From NCBI RefSeq assembly GCF_902706035.1, contig NZ_CACSJA010000003.1, positions 124,001 through 188,000 on the forward strand: 64,000 bases of DNA, in the 5' to 3' direction. The stretch is from Pantoea sp. 18069 (GTDB taxonomy: Bacteria; Pseudomonadota; Gammaproteobacteria; Burkholderiales; Burkholderiaceae_C). Below the pieces are notes generated by a model. It had not been told where the DNA came from, did not search any database, and was given only the letters and a program-made list of their open reading frames with translations. Below are positions 24,911 through 33,077 of the stretch, piece by piece (position 1 is the first letter of the stretch; every line of letters starts with the position of its first letter). Made by a program: the position numbers and the translations under genes.

Positions 24911-27328
24911 TCAGAAGTCCGCCGACAGCGACACCAGCAAGGTGCGTGGCGCGCCAATCGTCAGGCCTTCGCGCGCCGCGGACTGCCAGTAGTTCTTGTC
25001 CAGCACGTTCTCGATGGCGGCACGGATGGTGATCGGCACATTGCCGCTGACAAAGCGGTAGCGCGCGCCGATGTCGTAGCGTGTCCAGCCCGGGATCTGC
25101 TGGGTGTTGGCGACATCCACATGCTGTGCGCTGGTGCGCAGCGCGCGCGCGGTGAAGGTCAGGCCGGGAACGAATGAAGTGTCCCATTCGCCGGCGACAT
25201 TGAGCTGGAACCTGGGCGTCGCGGGCGCGGTGCGCCCGTCGTTGAGGCCGCCTTCGGTGCGCACCAGCTTGCCCTGGGTGTAGGCGCCGCCGGCAAGCAG
25301 GCGGAGGCCGGCAGCGGCTTCGCCCTGGGTGATGAGTTCCACCCCCCGGTTGCGCTGTTCACCGTCGGTGCGAAAGCGCAGGCTCACAGGGTCGAGGAAG
25401 CTGCTCGGGCGTTCGATCTGGAAGACGCTCAGCGTGCTCGCGAAGCGGCCGAAGTCGTACTTGGCGCCGAGCTCGATCTGCTTGGCCTTGGCCGGCGGAA
25501 ACACTTGGCCGGCGTTGGACGCGCCCGACGGTGCGGTCGGCCCCTGGCTCAGGCCTTCGATGTAGTTGCCGTACAGCGAGAACGCGTCCGTCGCCTTCAC
25601 GACCAGGGCCGCGACCGGCGTGACCGCCGACTTGTCGTAATGCGCGGTCCGGTTGCCGCTGGCGCTGTCGAAAGCCGATGTCTCGACCTGCTGGTGGCGT
25701 GCGCCCAGCGTCAGCTGGATGCGCCGGTCGCTGGACGAAATCGTGTCCGCGATCGCCACGCTGCGCAGCTTGGCGTCGCTGACTTTGGGGATGCCAGGCG
25801 CTGCAATGATGTCGGGTGGGGCAATGCTGCTGGGCGTGTGCAGATTGGAGAAGATGAACGAACCATTCTGGCGGCGCGTGCCCTGCTCGGCGTTCAAGGC
25901 GCTGACGCTGACCACCGCTGCATGGTGCAGCGCCCCGGTGTGGAACTCACCGCGCAGGCCGGCTTCGGCGGTCTTGGTGTCGACTTCTTCATTGAGCCGC
26001 GTCGGACGTCCCGCGATGTTGCCGACGCTGTCCTGCATCAGCCAGCTGGTCTGCAGGCTGCGAAAGTCGTACTGCATCGCGCCTATCGCGCCGAATGCGG
26101 TCACGCCCGGCGCGAGATCGACTTCGGCGCGCGCCATGGCCGAGAGCTCCCTGGCTTTCCAATAGGTCCACTCGGGCAGGAAATTGGTCGTGGCTTTGGG
26201 CACCGGGCCTATGGGCGTGCCCGACTCGGGCGGGAACAGCAGGCCGCTGCGCGCGTGCGTGAGGCGGTTCTGGTAGCTCAGGTCGGCCTCGAGCCGCACG
26301 CGCTCGCCCTGGTAGTCGACGCCCAGTGCAAACGCGTCGAGCTTCTCGCGCGAATGGTCCACGGGCGTGTCGCCCGAGCGCGTGAGCGCGTTGGCGCGCA
26401 CGCCCCATTCCTTTTGTTCGCCGAAGCGCCGCGCAATGTCGAACTGCGCGCCGAACTGGCCGTCGGCTATGTATGACAGCGTCACGCGGTTCAGGGGTTC
26501 TGCGCCGGCGCGCTTGGGCACCAGGTTGATCGCGCCGCCGACGGAGCCCGCGGGCGCCATGCCGTTGAGCAGCGCATTCGGGCCGCGCAGCACTTCGACG
26601 CGCTCGACGCCGATCAGCGAACTCGCGTTGCGCGGCGAGATGCCGTAGAGGCCGTTGAACGACACGTCGTAGTTGAACAGCGTGAAGCCGCGGATATTGA
26701 ACTCGTCGCGGCCCGCGCCGCGCGAATAGGTGTTGCGCACCGCGGGGTCGTTGACCAGCACGTCGCCCAGGTTCTGTGCCTGCTGGTCCTCGATCAGCTG
26801 GGCGGTGTACTGCGTCGCGCTGAACGGCGTGTCGAGCAGGTCGCGGTTGCCGAGCACGCCCAGGCGCCCGCCGCGCGCGACCTGGCCGCCCGCATAGGGC
26901 GCGGGCGCGCCGGTCGCGGAGTCCACGACTTGCACGACCGGCAGCGGCTGCACGCCGGAAGTTGCGGGCGCTGCCGGGCGCACGATCACCGAAGCGCCGT
27001 CTACCGTCGTTTCAAGGCCGCTGCCCGCGAGCAAGCGCGTCAGTGCCTGCTGTGTCGTCAGGCGCCCCGAAACGGCCGGCGCGGTCTTGCCGGCGACCAG
27101 CGCGGGCGGGAAGCTCAGCTGCAGATTGGCGACGCGCGCCAGTTCATTGAGCGCCTGTGCCAGCGGCTGCGCCGGAATCGAGAGCAGCGGGGTGCCGGCT
27201 GCGGCTGCGGCCGCGCCGCTCTGGGCCTGCGCGGGCAGCGCGAGGCAGGCAACAAACGTCGTGGCAATGGCGGCCACCAGGGTCAGTGGGGCAGGGTTGA
27301 AGCGCGCGGCAGGCATGGAAAGTGTCAT
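24911..27328 (-). CDS. TonB-dependent siderophore receptor with FecA-type signalling domain
   Basis: An 805-residue outer-membrane receptor. After a signal peptide ending PAQAQ it carries an STN secretin/TonB N-terminal domain (LLSIPAQPLAQALNELARVA to GLETTVDGASVIVRP), which signals to FecR. The plug follows (NLGDVLVNDPAVRNTYSRG, RDEFNIRGFTLFNYDV, GVERVEVLRGPNALLNGMAP), then a 22-strand barrel ending LVSLSADF with the terminal aromatic. It imports a ferric siderophore using TonB energy and turns on its own operon through FecR and the ECF sigma factor. The start could also be the ATG at 27316. Confidence 0.93.
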   Translation of the reverse strand: MTLSMPAARFNPAPLTLVAAIATTFVACLALPAQAQSGAAAAAAGTPLLSIPAQPLAQALNELARVANLQLSFPPALVAGKTAPAVSGRLTTQQALTRLLAGSGLETTVDGASVIVRPAAPATSGVQPLPVVQVVDSATGAPAPYAGGQVARGGRLGVLGNRDLLDTPFSATQYTAQLIEDQQAQNLGDVLVNDPAVRNTYSRGAGRDEFNIRGFTLFNYDVSFNGLYGISPRNASSLIGVERVEVLRGPNALLNGMAPAGSVGGAINLVPKRAGAEPLNRVTLSYIADGQFGAQFDIARRFGEQKEWGVRANALTRSGDTPVDHSREKLDAFALGVDYQGERVRLEADLSYQNRLTHARSGLLFPPESGTPIGPVPKATTNFLPEWTYWKARELSAMARAEVDLAPGVTAFGAIGAMQYDFRSLQTSWLMQDSVGNIAGRPTRLNEEVDTKTAEAGLRGEFHTGALHHAAVVSVSALNAEQGTRRQNGSFIFSNLHTPSSIAPPDIIAAPGIPKVSDAKLRSVAIADTISSSDRRIQLTLGARHQQVETSAFDSASGNRTAHYDKSAVTPVAALVVKATDAFSLYGNYIEGLSQGPTAPSGASNAGQVFPPAKAKQIELGAKYDFGRFASTLSVFQIERPSSFLDPVSLRFRTDGEQRNRGVELITQGEAAAGLRLLAGGAYTQGKLVRTEGGLNDGRTAPATPRFQLNVAGEWDTSFVPGLTFTARALRTSAQHVDVANTQQIPGWTRYDIGARYRFVSGNVPITIRAAIENVLDKNYWQSAAREGLTIGAPRTLLVSLSADF

Positions 27329-27444
27329 CCTCGGTCGGTGGTCGTTGGCAGACGGCCTCGGGGGAGTGCGCGTCTGTTCCTGCCTATGAAGACGCGCCAG
27401 CGCGCGCAAACCTCAGGTCGAAAATGCAGATTTTCGAAAAATCT

Positions 27445-28587
27445 TCAGGGCCGGCGCAGCACGATCTCGCGCACCTCGCCTTGCGGCACCAGCCGCACCG
27501 GCAGCATCAGCGCCAGGCTGTCGACGAAGCGCGCGAATTGCTGGACGTTGTAGCTGCCGCCGACGCGCAGGTCGGCCACGGCCGGATCGTTGATGACCAG
27601 GCCCGTGCTGCGGTAGCGCTCGAACTCGGCCAGGGCCTGCGCCAGCGGCGTGTTGTCGAAGCTCACGCGCCCCGCGCGCCAGGGCGCGATGGCCGCGGGC
27701 GGGATCTGGGCCACGGGGCCGATATGGCCGCTGTCGTCACCCACGACCATCTGGCCGGCCAGCAGTTCCACCGCTGGTTCGCTGGCTTGGACACCGGTGG
27801 GGTCATTGCTGCGCGCCACGCGCACATGTCCTTCCTCGACCGAGACCACGGTGCGGCCGGCATCGAGGCCCGAGGCGGTGTGCCGCACCGAGAACCGTGT
27901 GCCGACCACGGTGATCTGCAGATTGCCGGCGCGCACATGGAAGGGGCGCTTGGTGTCGGAATGCACCGAGAACAATGCCTGGCCGTCCTGCAGCTGCACT
28001 TCGCGGCGGTCGCGAAACAGCTGCGCCTGCAGGCGCGTGGCGGTATCGAGCTGCAGCGTGCTGCCGTTGGCATCCGCATCCGGCAACGTGACCACGGTCT
28101 GCTGGCCGCGGTCGGTCGCAAACGCCTGCTCGAACGTGGGCAGCTTGCGCCAGCTTTCCACGCCCGTCCAGCCCGCACCGGCGATTGCCACGACCAGCAA
28201 CGCAACGGCCGCGGGCGCAAGCCATGGACGCCCGTGCAAGCCCAGGCCCAGGCGGGCGCGCCAGTTGCGGCGTTCGGGCGTGGGCGGTCGCTGGGCGCGG
28301 CCCTGGAAACCGCGCCGGAGTTCGGCGACGGCATCCGCCGGCAACTGCCGGACCTGGCCCAGCGTGGCCGCCATGTCTTCGAGGGCCTGCGCATGCGCGG
28401 GCGAGGCGGCGAGCCAGGCCTCGAGTTCGGCCTGCGCCTGCGCATCGAGCCCGTTGCGCTGGCGCGCGGCCCAGGTCGCGGCGGCAAGATCGAGCGCGTC
28501 ATGTTCCTGCGCGAAGGTCTCGAACGCGCGCGCCTGCGCCTCATCCCCGCAGGCAAGGACATGGCGATCGGAAGTGGGCAAGTTCAT
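27445..28587 (-). CDS. fecR: FecR-family anti-sigma/signal transducer
   Basis: A 380-residue protein: N-terminal cytoplasmic DUF4880-type region (LDLAAATWAARQRNGLDAQA, LEAWLAASPAHAQALEDMA), one membrane helix (LAPAAVALLVVAIAGAGWTG), then the periplasmic FecR domain (VRHTASGLDAGRTVVSVEEG HVRV) and a C-terminal STN-binding part. It receives the receptor's signal and controls the adjacent ECF sigma factor. The gene sits 61 bases after the sigma gene and ahead of the receptor. The first ATG in good context is at 28587. Confidence 0.9.
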   Translation of the reverse strand: MNLPTSDRHVLACGDEAQARAFETFAQEHDALDLAAATWAARQRNGLDAQAQAELEAWLAASPAHAQALEDMAATLGQVRQLPADAVAELRRGFQGRAQRPPTPERRNWRARLGLGLHGRPWLAPAAVALLVVAIAGAGWTGVESWRKLPTFEQAFATDRGQQTVVTLPDADANGSTLQLDTATRLQAQLFRDRREVQLQDGQALFSVHSDTKRPFHVRAGNLQITVVGTRFSVRHTASGLDAGRTVVSVEEGHVRVARSNDPTGVQASEPAVELLAGQMVVGDDSGHIGPVAQIPPAAIAPWRAGRVSFDNTPLAQALAEFERYRSTGLVINDPAVADLRVGGSYNVQQFARFVDSLALMLPVRLVPQGEVREIVLRRP

Positions 28588-28648
28588 GGGGAGATCCAAC
28601 GTCGGCAGCTTTGACTATAGACGCACGCGCGCGCCGATTCCCGCGCCA

Positions 28649-29212
28649 CTAGGCCGCCGTGCGCGCGGGCGCGGGGCTGTCCTGGGCGCTGACGCTGCGC
28701 TCGCAGAGCTTGCAGGCCAGCATGCCGCGCACGATGTGCTTTTCGACCATGCTGACCGAAATGCCCATCCGCTGCGCGACCTGGGCATGGCTCAGATCGT
28801 CGAACACATGCAGCACGAAGGCTTCGCGGCAGCGCGGCGGCAGGCGGTCTATGGTGCCGGCATAGGCGCGCAGGATCTGCTGCGAGGCCAGGGCTTCCTC
28901 GGGCTGCAGATGCCGCGGCGCGCACGGCTGCTCGGCGTGCGGCATCGCGTCGAGGTCGTCGTGGCGCCGCACTTCGGCGCGCCGGTGGCGATCGACCAGC
29001 AGGTTGCGCGCGGTGCGGTAGAGCAGGGCCCGCACATCGAGGATGTCGCGCCCCGAATGCTGGGCGGCCAGCACGCGGGCGCAACTCTCCTGCGCCAGGT
29101 CGGCCGCCGTATCGCGGTCGCTCACCTGGCGTTGCAGAAAATGAAGCAGTTCGCGGTAGTAGCGCTCGAGCAAGGCACACCCTATGACGGCTGGATCGAC
29201 CTGGGAGACCAT
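28649..29212 (-). CDS. fecI: ECF sigma factor, FecI type
   Basis: A 187-residue RNA polymerase sigma factor. Region 2 includes LLERYYRELLHFLQRQV and ADLAQESCARVLAAQ; region 4 includes LPPRCREAFVLHVFDDLSHAQVAQ and GISVSMVEKHIVRGMLACK, the FecI signature. It directs transcription of the downstream receptor operon when FecR is signalled. The start at 29212 (MVSQVDPAV) is chosen because the truncated copy at 32933 keeps the same ATG. A start at 29236 is possible. The first 30 codons lie inside a direct repeat. Confidence 0.92.
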   Translation of the reverse strand: MVSQVDPAVIGCALLERYYRELLHFLQRQVSDRDTAADLAQESCARVLAAQHSGRDILDVRALLYRTARNLLVDRHRRAEVRRHDDLDAMPHAEQPCAPRHLQPEEALASQQILRAYAGTIDRLPPRCREAFVLHVFDDLSHAQVAQRMGISVSMVEKHIVRGMLACKLCERSVSAQDSPAPARTAA

Positions 29213-29248
29213 GGCGGTGCAGACCGGCCAAGCCAACCAGGGTGATGG

Positions 29249-29268
29249 GAATTGTTCTTATTATCATC
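29249..29268. promoter_or_regulatory. Fur-box-like sequence upstream of the fecI-type sigma gene
   Basis: GAATTGTTCTTATTATCATC; read on the minus strand GATGATAATAAGAACAATTC, a good match to the Fur consensus (GATAATGATAATCATTATC-like hexamer array). It lies about 37-56 bases upstream of the sigma start codon. Iron-replete repression of the FecIRA locus by Fur is therefore likely. A second identical box lies at 32976-32995. Confidence 0.6.
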
Positions 29269-29350
29269 CAGACCGGGCAGGCGCCGCGCATTCCTCTCGG
29301 CGCGCTGTGCGCTGGTGCCGGTGTGGCGCTGGACGGTGTTGCGATCCTGG

Positions 29351-29428
29351 TCATCCTGTGGGCAGATCCTTGTCCAGCATGCAGTCGATGAAGGCGCGCA
29401 GTGCGGCGGGACAGTGGCGTCGGCTGGG
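29351..29428 (-). pseudogene. 3' fragment of a LysR-family gene
   Basis: The minus strand reads the last 26 codons of the LysR gene at 33078 (ALRAFIDCMLDKD, then LPTG and stop), lacking two residues through a 6-base deletion. Upstream of 29428 the sequence diverges at once, so there is no promoter or DNA-binding domain. It is a piece left by the rearrangement that brought in the Bug-hydrolase-porin module. Confidence 0.75.
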
Positions 29429-29575
29429 CCAGACCCTTTACCAGGCCCATGCTGCAGAAGCCGCCAGGTGGCGAAGGTTCCTGGCTGACGGCGTTCCCTC
29501 TGCTGCGCGTTCATCCGTGTCGGATGCCATGCCGGCATGCATCGCAGGCGGATGCATCCGGATGGTCCAGCGTTG
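29429..29575. other. Non-coding left end of the inserted module
   Basis: The 147 bases between the repeat and the Bug gene hold no gene. Short palindromes are seen at about 29526-29540 (ATGCCATGCCGGCATGC) and 29550-29565 (GGATGCATCCGGATG). No transposase end or terminator with a T run was found. Confidence 0.4.
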
Positions 29576-30583
29576 TCAGTCGGTCATGCTGATGCGCGCC
29601 TGCGCTGCAACGGTCCGCCAGTGCAGCAGGTCGGCGGCGACGAACTGTGCAAACTCCCTGCCTTTCAGTGGTGCGACCTCGAAACCCTTGTCTTCCAGTG
29701 ATTTCCGAAACGCCGGGTCGGCCAGCACGGTCTCGATTTGGCTGGTCAGGGCGGTATTGACCGCCGCGGGCAACCTGGCCGGACCGGCGATGCCCCACCA
29801 GTTGACGACTTGCAGCCGTGGATGGCCTGCATCCCGGGCCGATGGCACGCCTGGCAGGCTCGCGCTTTGCCGGGTGTCCAGCACGGCCAGCGCGCGCACC
29901 TTGCGTTCAGCCACCAGCGGCGCCACCGTTGCAGGGCTGACGATGGACGCGTCGATGTGCCCGGCGCGCAGGTCATTCAGTACCTGCGACATGCCCTTGT
30001 AGGGAATGATGTTGAGCTCGATGCCTGTGGTGGTCTGCAGCAGCGCAGCCCCCATATAGTCGAGCGAACCGACCCCCGAGGTGCCGATACGGACCGAGCC
30101 CGGCTTGGTCTTGGCGAGGTGCACGAACTCTTCAAGGCTGCGCACCGGCAACTGCGCATTCACCACCAGCGCGAAAGGGCTGGTCGCGATGCGCGCGAGA
30201 TACGTGAAATCGCGGTTCACGGCGTAGGGCATCGACGGCTTGATGGCCGGCAGGATGACCATGCCTGCCGATGCGCTCAGCAGGAGGGTGTTGCCGTCGG
30301 GCTGCGCCTTGGCAACGAGATCGGTGCCCAGCTGCGAACCGGCGCCGGGCTTGTTCTCGACGATCCAGGTGCGGCCGCTGCGGCGCCCCAGTGCGTCGGC
30401 GACGAGTCGGCCGATGGTGTCGTTCGATGCGCCCGGTGTAAAAGGCACGATCATCCTGGCTGTGGAGCCGGACTGCGCAATCGCGTTCACCCATGGCAAG
30501 GCGACCAACGCGGAGGCCGCGCGCAATACGTCGCGCCGGTCAAGATGTCGCGAGCGGTACCGACTGGTGAAGGACGTTGTCAT
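29576..30583 (-). CDS. Bug-family (TctC-type) periplasmic solute-binding protein
   Basis: A 335-residue protein. The start ATG at 30583 is preceded by AAAGGAGACATC. The leader DRRDVLRAASALVALPWVNAIAQ contains a twin Arg and a cleavage site, so Tat or Sec export is possible. Bug motifs are MIVPFTPGASNDTIGRLVAD, IVENKPGAGSQLGTDLVAKA and IGTSGVGSLDYMGAALL. No TctA/TctB membrane genes are nearby. Its start overlaps the stop of the alpha/beta hydrolase by four bases (ATGA), and a porin precedes that, so the three form one uptake-and-conversion operon. Confidence 0.92.
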   Translation of the reverse strand: MTTSFTSRYRSRHLDRRDVLRAASALVALPWVNAIAQSGSTARMIVPFTPGASNDTIGRLVADALGRRSGRTWIVENKPGAGSQLGTDLVAKAQPDGNTLLLSASAGMVILPAIKPSMPYAVNRDFTYLARIATSPFALVVNAQLPVRSLEEFVHLAKTKPGSVRIGTSGVGSLDYMGAALLQTTTGIELNIIPYKGMSQVLNDLRAGHIDASIVSPATVAPLVAERKVRALAVLDTRQSASLPGVPSARDAGHPRLQVVNWWGIAGPARLPAAVNTALTSQIETVLADPAFRKSLEDKGFEVAPLKGREFAQFVAADLLHWRTVAAQARISMTD

Positions 30584-31395
30584 GATGTCTCCTTTAAATG
30601 CTGCAGGACCAAGCGGTTGAACGCTTGCGGTTGCTCCCAATTGATCGAATGTCCGGCGTCGGGAACATGTGCATGGCGCTTGTCGGGCAGATGGCGCGAC
30701 CAGGCATGCATCAAGGCCGGGGGGGCCAGTAGATCGGCGCCGGCGGTCATGATCAGCACGGGCAACCGTATCTGCGCAATCTTGGCGAAAGTGTTGGGCG
30801 TGCGCATGGGTTGCGCAGGTGCATCGGGATGGCGGGCCGAATGCTCCATGGCAGCAAAACGTGCCAGGCCTTCAGGGTCTGCGGCGCGGTAGGCCACACC
30901 GACCTCGCGATAGATGCGCAGTTTGGGATCCTCCAGGCCGGGCACCGCGATACGCCTGGAGAACTCGTCCATCTCTTTTTCATGGAACTGGCCGTTGCTG
31001 GCGGCCACCACCATGCTGATCAGCCGCTCGGGGTGCCACGCCGCGTAGTCCAGTGCGACGAAGCCGCCGCCGGCAATTCCGATCAGATGAAAGCGCGGCA
31101 AGTTCAGATGCTGAACGAGTGCTTCAAGGTCATCGGCGACCGAGCCAGGCTGCGGGCCTGTCGCCGCGTTGACACGGCTTTTGCCCCAGCCGCGACGGTC
31201 GAAGGCAATTGCCCGGTAGCCGGCCTGCGACAGGGCGTCGATCTGCAGTTGCCAGCCCGTGACGGTGCCGGTATTCGCATGCAGCAGCACAACCGGCGTG
31301 CCGCTGCCACCCGAATCGATATACCAAAGGTCGACGCCGGGCAGCGTCACGTAATGGCCGGGGCCGTATGGGACGGGTGGTGGACTGGAGGGCAT
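30580..31395 (-). CDS. Alpha/beta hydrolase-fold protein lacking the usual nucleophile Ser
   Basis: A 271-residue alpha/beta hydrolase: oxyanion strand VVLLHANTGTVTGWQ, DRRGWGKS after the second strand, the nucleophile elbow HLIGIAGGGFVALDYAAWHPE, acid strand LIMTAGADLLAPP and the His in VPDAGHSINWEQP. At the elbow the pattern is G-I-A-G-G instead of G-x-S-x-G: codon GCC (Ala108) replaces Ser, while Asp and His are kept. It may act by a non-covalent mechanism, as in some cofactor-free or lyase members, or be inactive. Start at 31395, 22 bases after the porin stop. Confidence 0.82.
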   Translation of the reverse strand: MPSSPPPVPYGPGHYVTLPGVDLWYIDSGGSGTPVVLLHANTGTVTGWQLQIDALSQAGYRAIAFDRRGWGKSRVNAATGPQPGSVADDLEALVQHLNLPRFHLIGIAGGGFVALDYAAWHPERLISMVVAASNGQFHEKEMDEFSRRIAVPGLEDPKLRIYREVGVAYRAADPEGLARFAAMEHSARHPDAPAQPMRTPNTFAKIAQIRLPVLIMTAGADLLAPPALMHAWSRHLPDKRHAHVPDAGHSINWEQPQAFNRLVLQHLKETS

Positions 31396-31417
31396 GAGGG
31401 CTTCGTTTCCAGGTTCG

Positions 31418-32506
31418 TCAGAACGCATGGCGCATGCCGACAGCGAGGAAGCTGGTGGATGCGCCTGGCGTGACCCCCGAATAGGCGGTGCTGGCGTCCG
31501 AGACCCCATAGCTCGACAGTCGCTTGTTCGACAGCCGCGAGTAGCCGGCGTAGACGGTGGTGCGTCGCGACAGTGGGTGGAGGTAGTTGATGCTCCACTG
31601 GTCGGCGTCGAAGTTCGCCGAGGTCCGGTCGTCGTATCTCTTGAAGCTCGCGTTGATCGAGCCGATGCCCGCCTTCACCGAGCCGCCAAGCAGATAACTG
31701 CGGTAATTACGACTGAAGAAGCTGGATGGATTGGACGGCGCTGCAAGGGTTCTGCTGCCTTTCCAGGCGCCGTCTTGTGCTATGCCGACGAGGCTGAAAC
31801 GGCCAAAGTCGTATTTGGCGACCAGTGTGGTGGCGCGGTCGTCGTTGTTGTCGGTGGTGTTGGACACCCGTGTGTGCGAAAGACCGACGAAGGCAGCGCC
31901 CTGCCTGTAGATCAGGTTGAAGCCTTTGGCGTCTGCGCCCCGTTTCGCATGGGGGGACGACTGTTCGCCAGGGGCAATCTGGGCGCGCATGGAGAAGCCG
32001 GCGTAGCTTGGCGAGAGGTAGACGAGCGAGTTGTTCACACGTCCCGACGTGGTGGTCGGGGCACCGGACCAGATGGTACTGCTGGCCGTGCCGATGCCCA
32101 GGCCCATCGGGTCGACCGGCTGAACGACGTAGAACGTGGTGCCGTAATCTCTGCCCATTTCAATGGCTCCGGCGGTGCCGCGCAGGCCGACCAGCGCCTT
32201 GCGGCCGAAGGCGCGGCCTCCCTGGCCAATGGCGCCGTCATCTGTGTTGAAGCCCATTTCGAGGGTGAAATAGGCGCGCAGACTGCCGCCCAGATCTTCT
32301 GTGCCACGAAAGCCGAGACGGCTGCCGGAGAGGCAACCGCCGTTTAACATGCTGCGCGATGCAGCCCCCAGATCTGAGCGGGCGACGCATGCGTCGACGA
32401 TGCCGTAGATATTCTGCGACGAGCTGGCCTGGGCTGGCACGGCCTGGAAGAGAAATCCGGCGGCGCATATAAGGCCTGCAGCCGGGCGTGAACGGTGAAA
32501 TTGCAT
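31418..32506 (-). CDS. Family-4 outer-membrane porin
   Basis: A 362-residue trimeric porin of the beta-proteobacterial type. ATG at 32506 behind AGGAGACAAC; signal peptide ending AVPAQA. Mature part: SSSQNIYGIVDACVARSDLG at the start (the SxxxYGxxDA pattern), RLGFRGTEDLGGSLRAYFTLEMGFN, GRKALVGLRG, NNSLVYLSPSYAGFSMRAQ and the C-terminal GMRHAF with terminal Phe. Two Cys (DACVARS and NGGCLSG) form a possible extracellular disulphide. It would admit the small acid bound by the Bug protein of the same operon. Confidence 0.93.
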   Translation of the reverse strand: MQFHRSRPAAGLICAAGFLFQAVPAQASSSQNIYGIVDACVARSDLGAASRSMLNGGCLSGSRLGFRGTEDLGGSLRAYFTLEMGFNTDDGAIGQGGRAFGRKALVGLRGTAGAIEMGRDYGTTFYVVQPVDPMGLGIGTASSTIWSGAPTTTSGRVNNSLVYLSPSYAGFSMRAQIAPGEQSSPHAKRGADAKGFNLIYRQGAAFVGLSHTRVSNTTDNNDDRATTLVAKYDFGRFSLVGIAQDGAWKGSRTLAAPSNPSSFFSRNYRSYLLGGSVKAGIGSINASFKRYDDRTSANFDADQWSINYLHPLSRRTTVYAGYSRLSNKRLSSYGVSDASTAYSGVTPGASTSFLAVGMRHAF

Positions 32507-32846
32507 GTTGTCTCCTGCTTCTTGTGATGAACCGCCGTGCTGCATGGCTGGATCTGCGGCGGCTACGCAGTGTCATCTCGCATTGCGCGCGTGCACAGGT
32601 GGCTGCAGGTCAAAGCTGTTATGCATGTGAGGTCACGTCGGCTGCGCATTGCCTGTCCGGGCGAGGCAAAGGAGAGCGCGCGTTGGCCGTGTGCCAAGCC
32701 GCGGGGCGGCCCGCGACGCAGCAGGCGCAGGTGTTTCGCGGGGTCAACGGCAAGGACTTTCGTCAGGGCCGAAGTTCTGCGTGGGCTTTGGTGTCACCGC
32801 GGTGGGGCGACGGCTGGGGCCCCTCAAAAGCCGTGGCAACGTGCTG
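32507..32846. other. Promoter region of the porin operon, otherwise empty
   Basis: About 340 bases without a credible gene. It ends where the truncated sigma-factor copy begins at 32847. The porin operon promoter must lie here on the minus strand, but I could not identify clear -35/-10 boxes. Short frames across it lack codon bias. Confidence 0.45.
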
Positions 32847-32933
32847 CTGGCGCTGCAGAAGATGAAGCAGTTCGCGATAGTAGCGCTCGAGCAGGGCACA
32901 CCCTATGTCGGTTGGAGCGACCTGGGAGGCCAT
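32847..32933 (-). pseudogene. Truncated duplicate of the fecI-type sigma-factor gene
   Basis: From ATG at 32933 the minus strand reads MASQVAPTDIGCALLERYYR and then ELLHLLQRQ, the same as the start of the intact sigma factor at 29212 (MVSQVDPAVIGCALLERYYR) with five changed residues. Homology stops after codon 29 and the frame continues into unrelated sequence. It keeps the start codon but has no region 2.2-4. Confidence 0.8.
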
Positions 32934-32975
32934 GGCGGCAAGGCCGCGGAACGGCCGCCTTCACCACGACGTTGA

Positions 32976-32995
32976 GAATTGTTCTTATTATCATC
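32976..32995. promoter_or_regulatory. Second Fur-box-like sequence (orphan)
   Basis: Identical to the box at 29249-29268. It now stands upstream of the truncated sigma fragment only, with the Bug-hydrolase-porin operon further on in the same direction, about 470 bases from the porin start. Confidence 0.55.
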
Positions 32996-33077
32996 CAGAC
33001 CGGGCAAGCGCCGTGCATTCCTCTCGGCGCGCTGTGCGCTGGTGCCGGTGTGGCGCTGGACGGTGTTGCGATCCTGG

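Larger units (their letters stand above)
29126..29428. repeat. Long direct repeat, copy A (sigma-factor start, Fur box, LysR tail)
   Basis: Aligns with 32847-33161. It has two homologous patches. 29126-29218 is the 5' end of the sigma gene, with 8 mismatches in 92 bases. 29249-29428 is nearly identical, with two substitutions and a 6-base indel (CAGATCC versus CAGATCCAGATCC). The 30 bases between the patches are unrelated. The second patch ends with the last 26 codons of a LysR gene (to stop 29351) cut from its gene. The pair brackets a 3.4 kb module. Confidence 0.85.
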
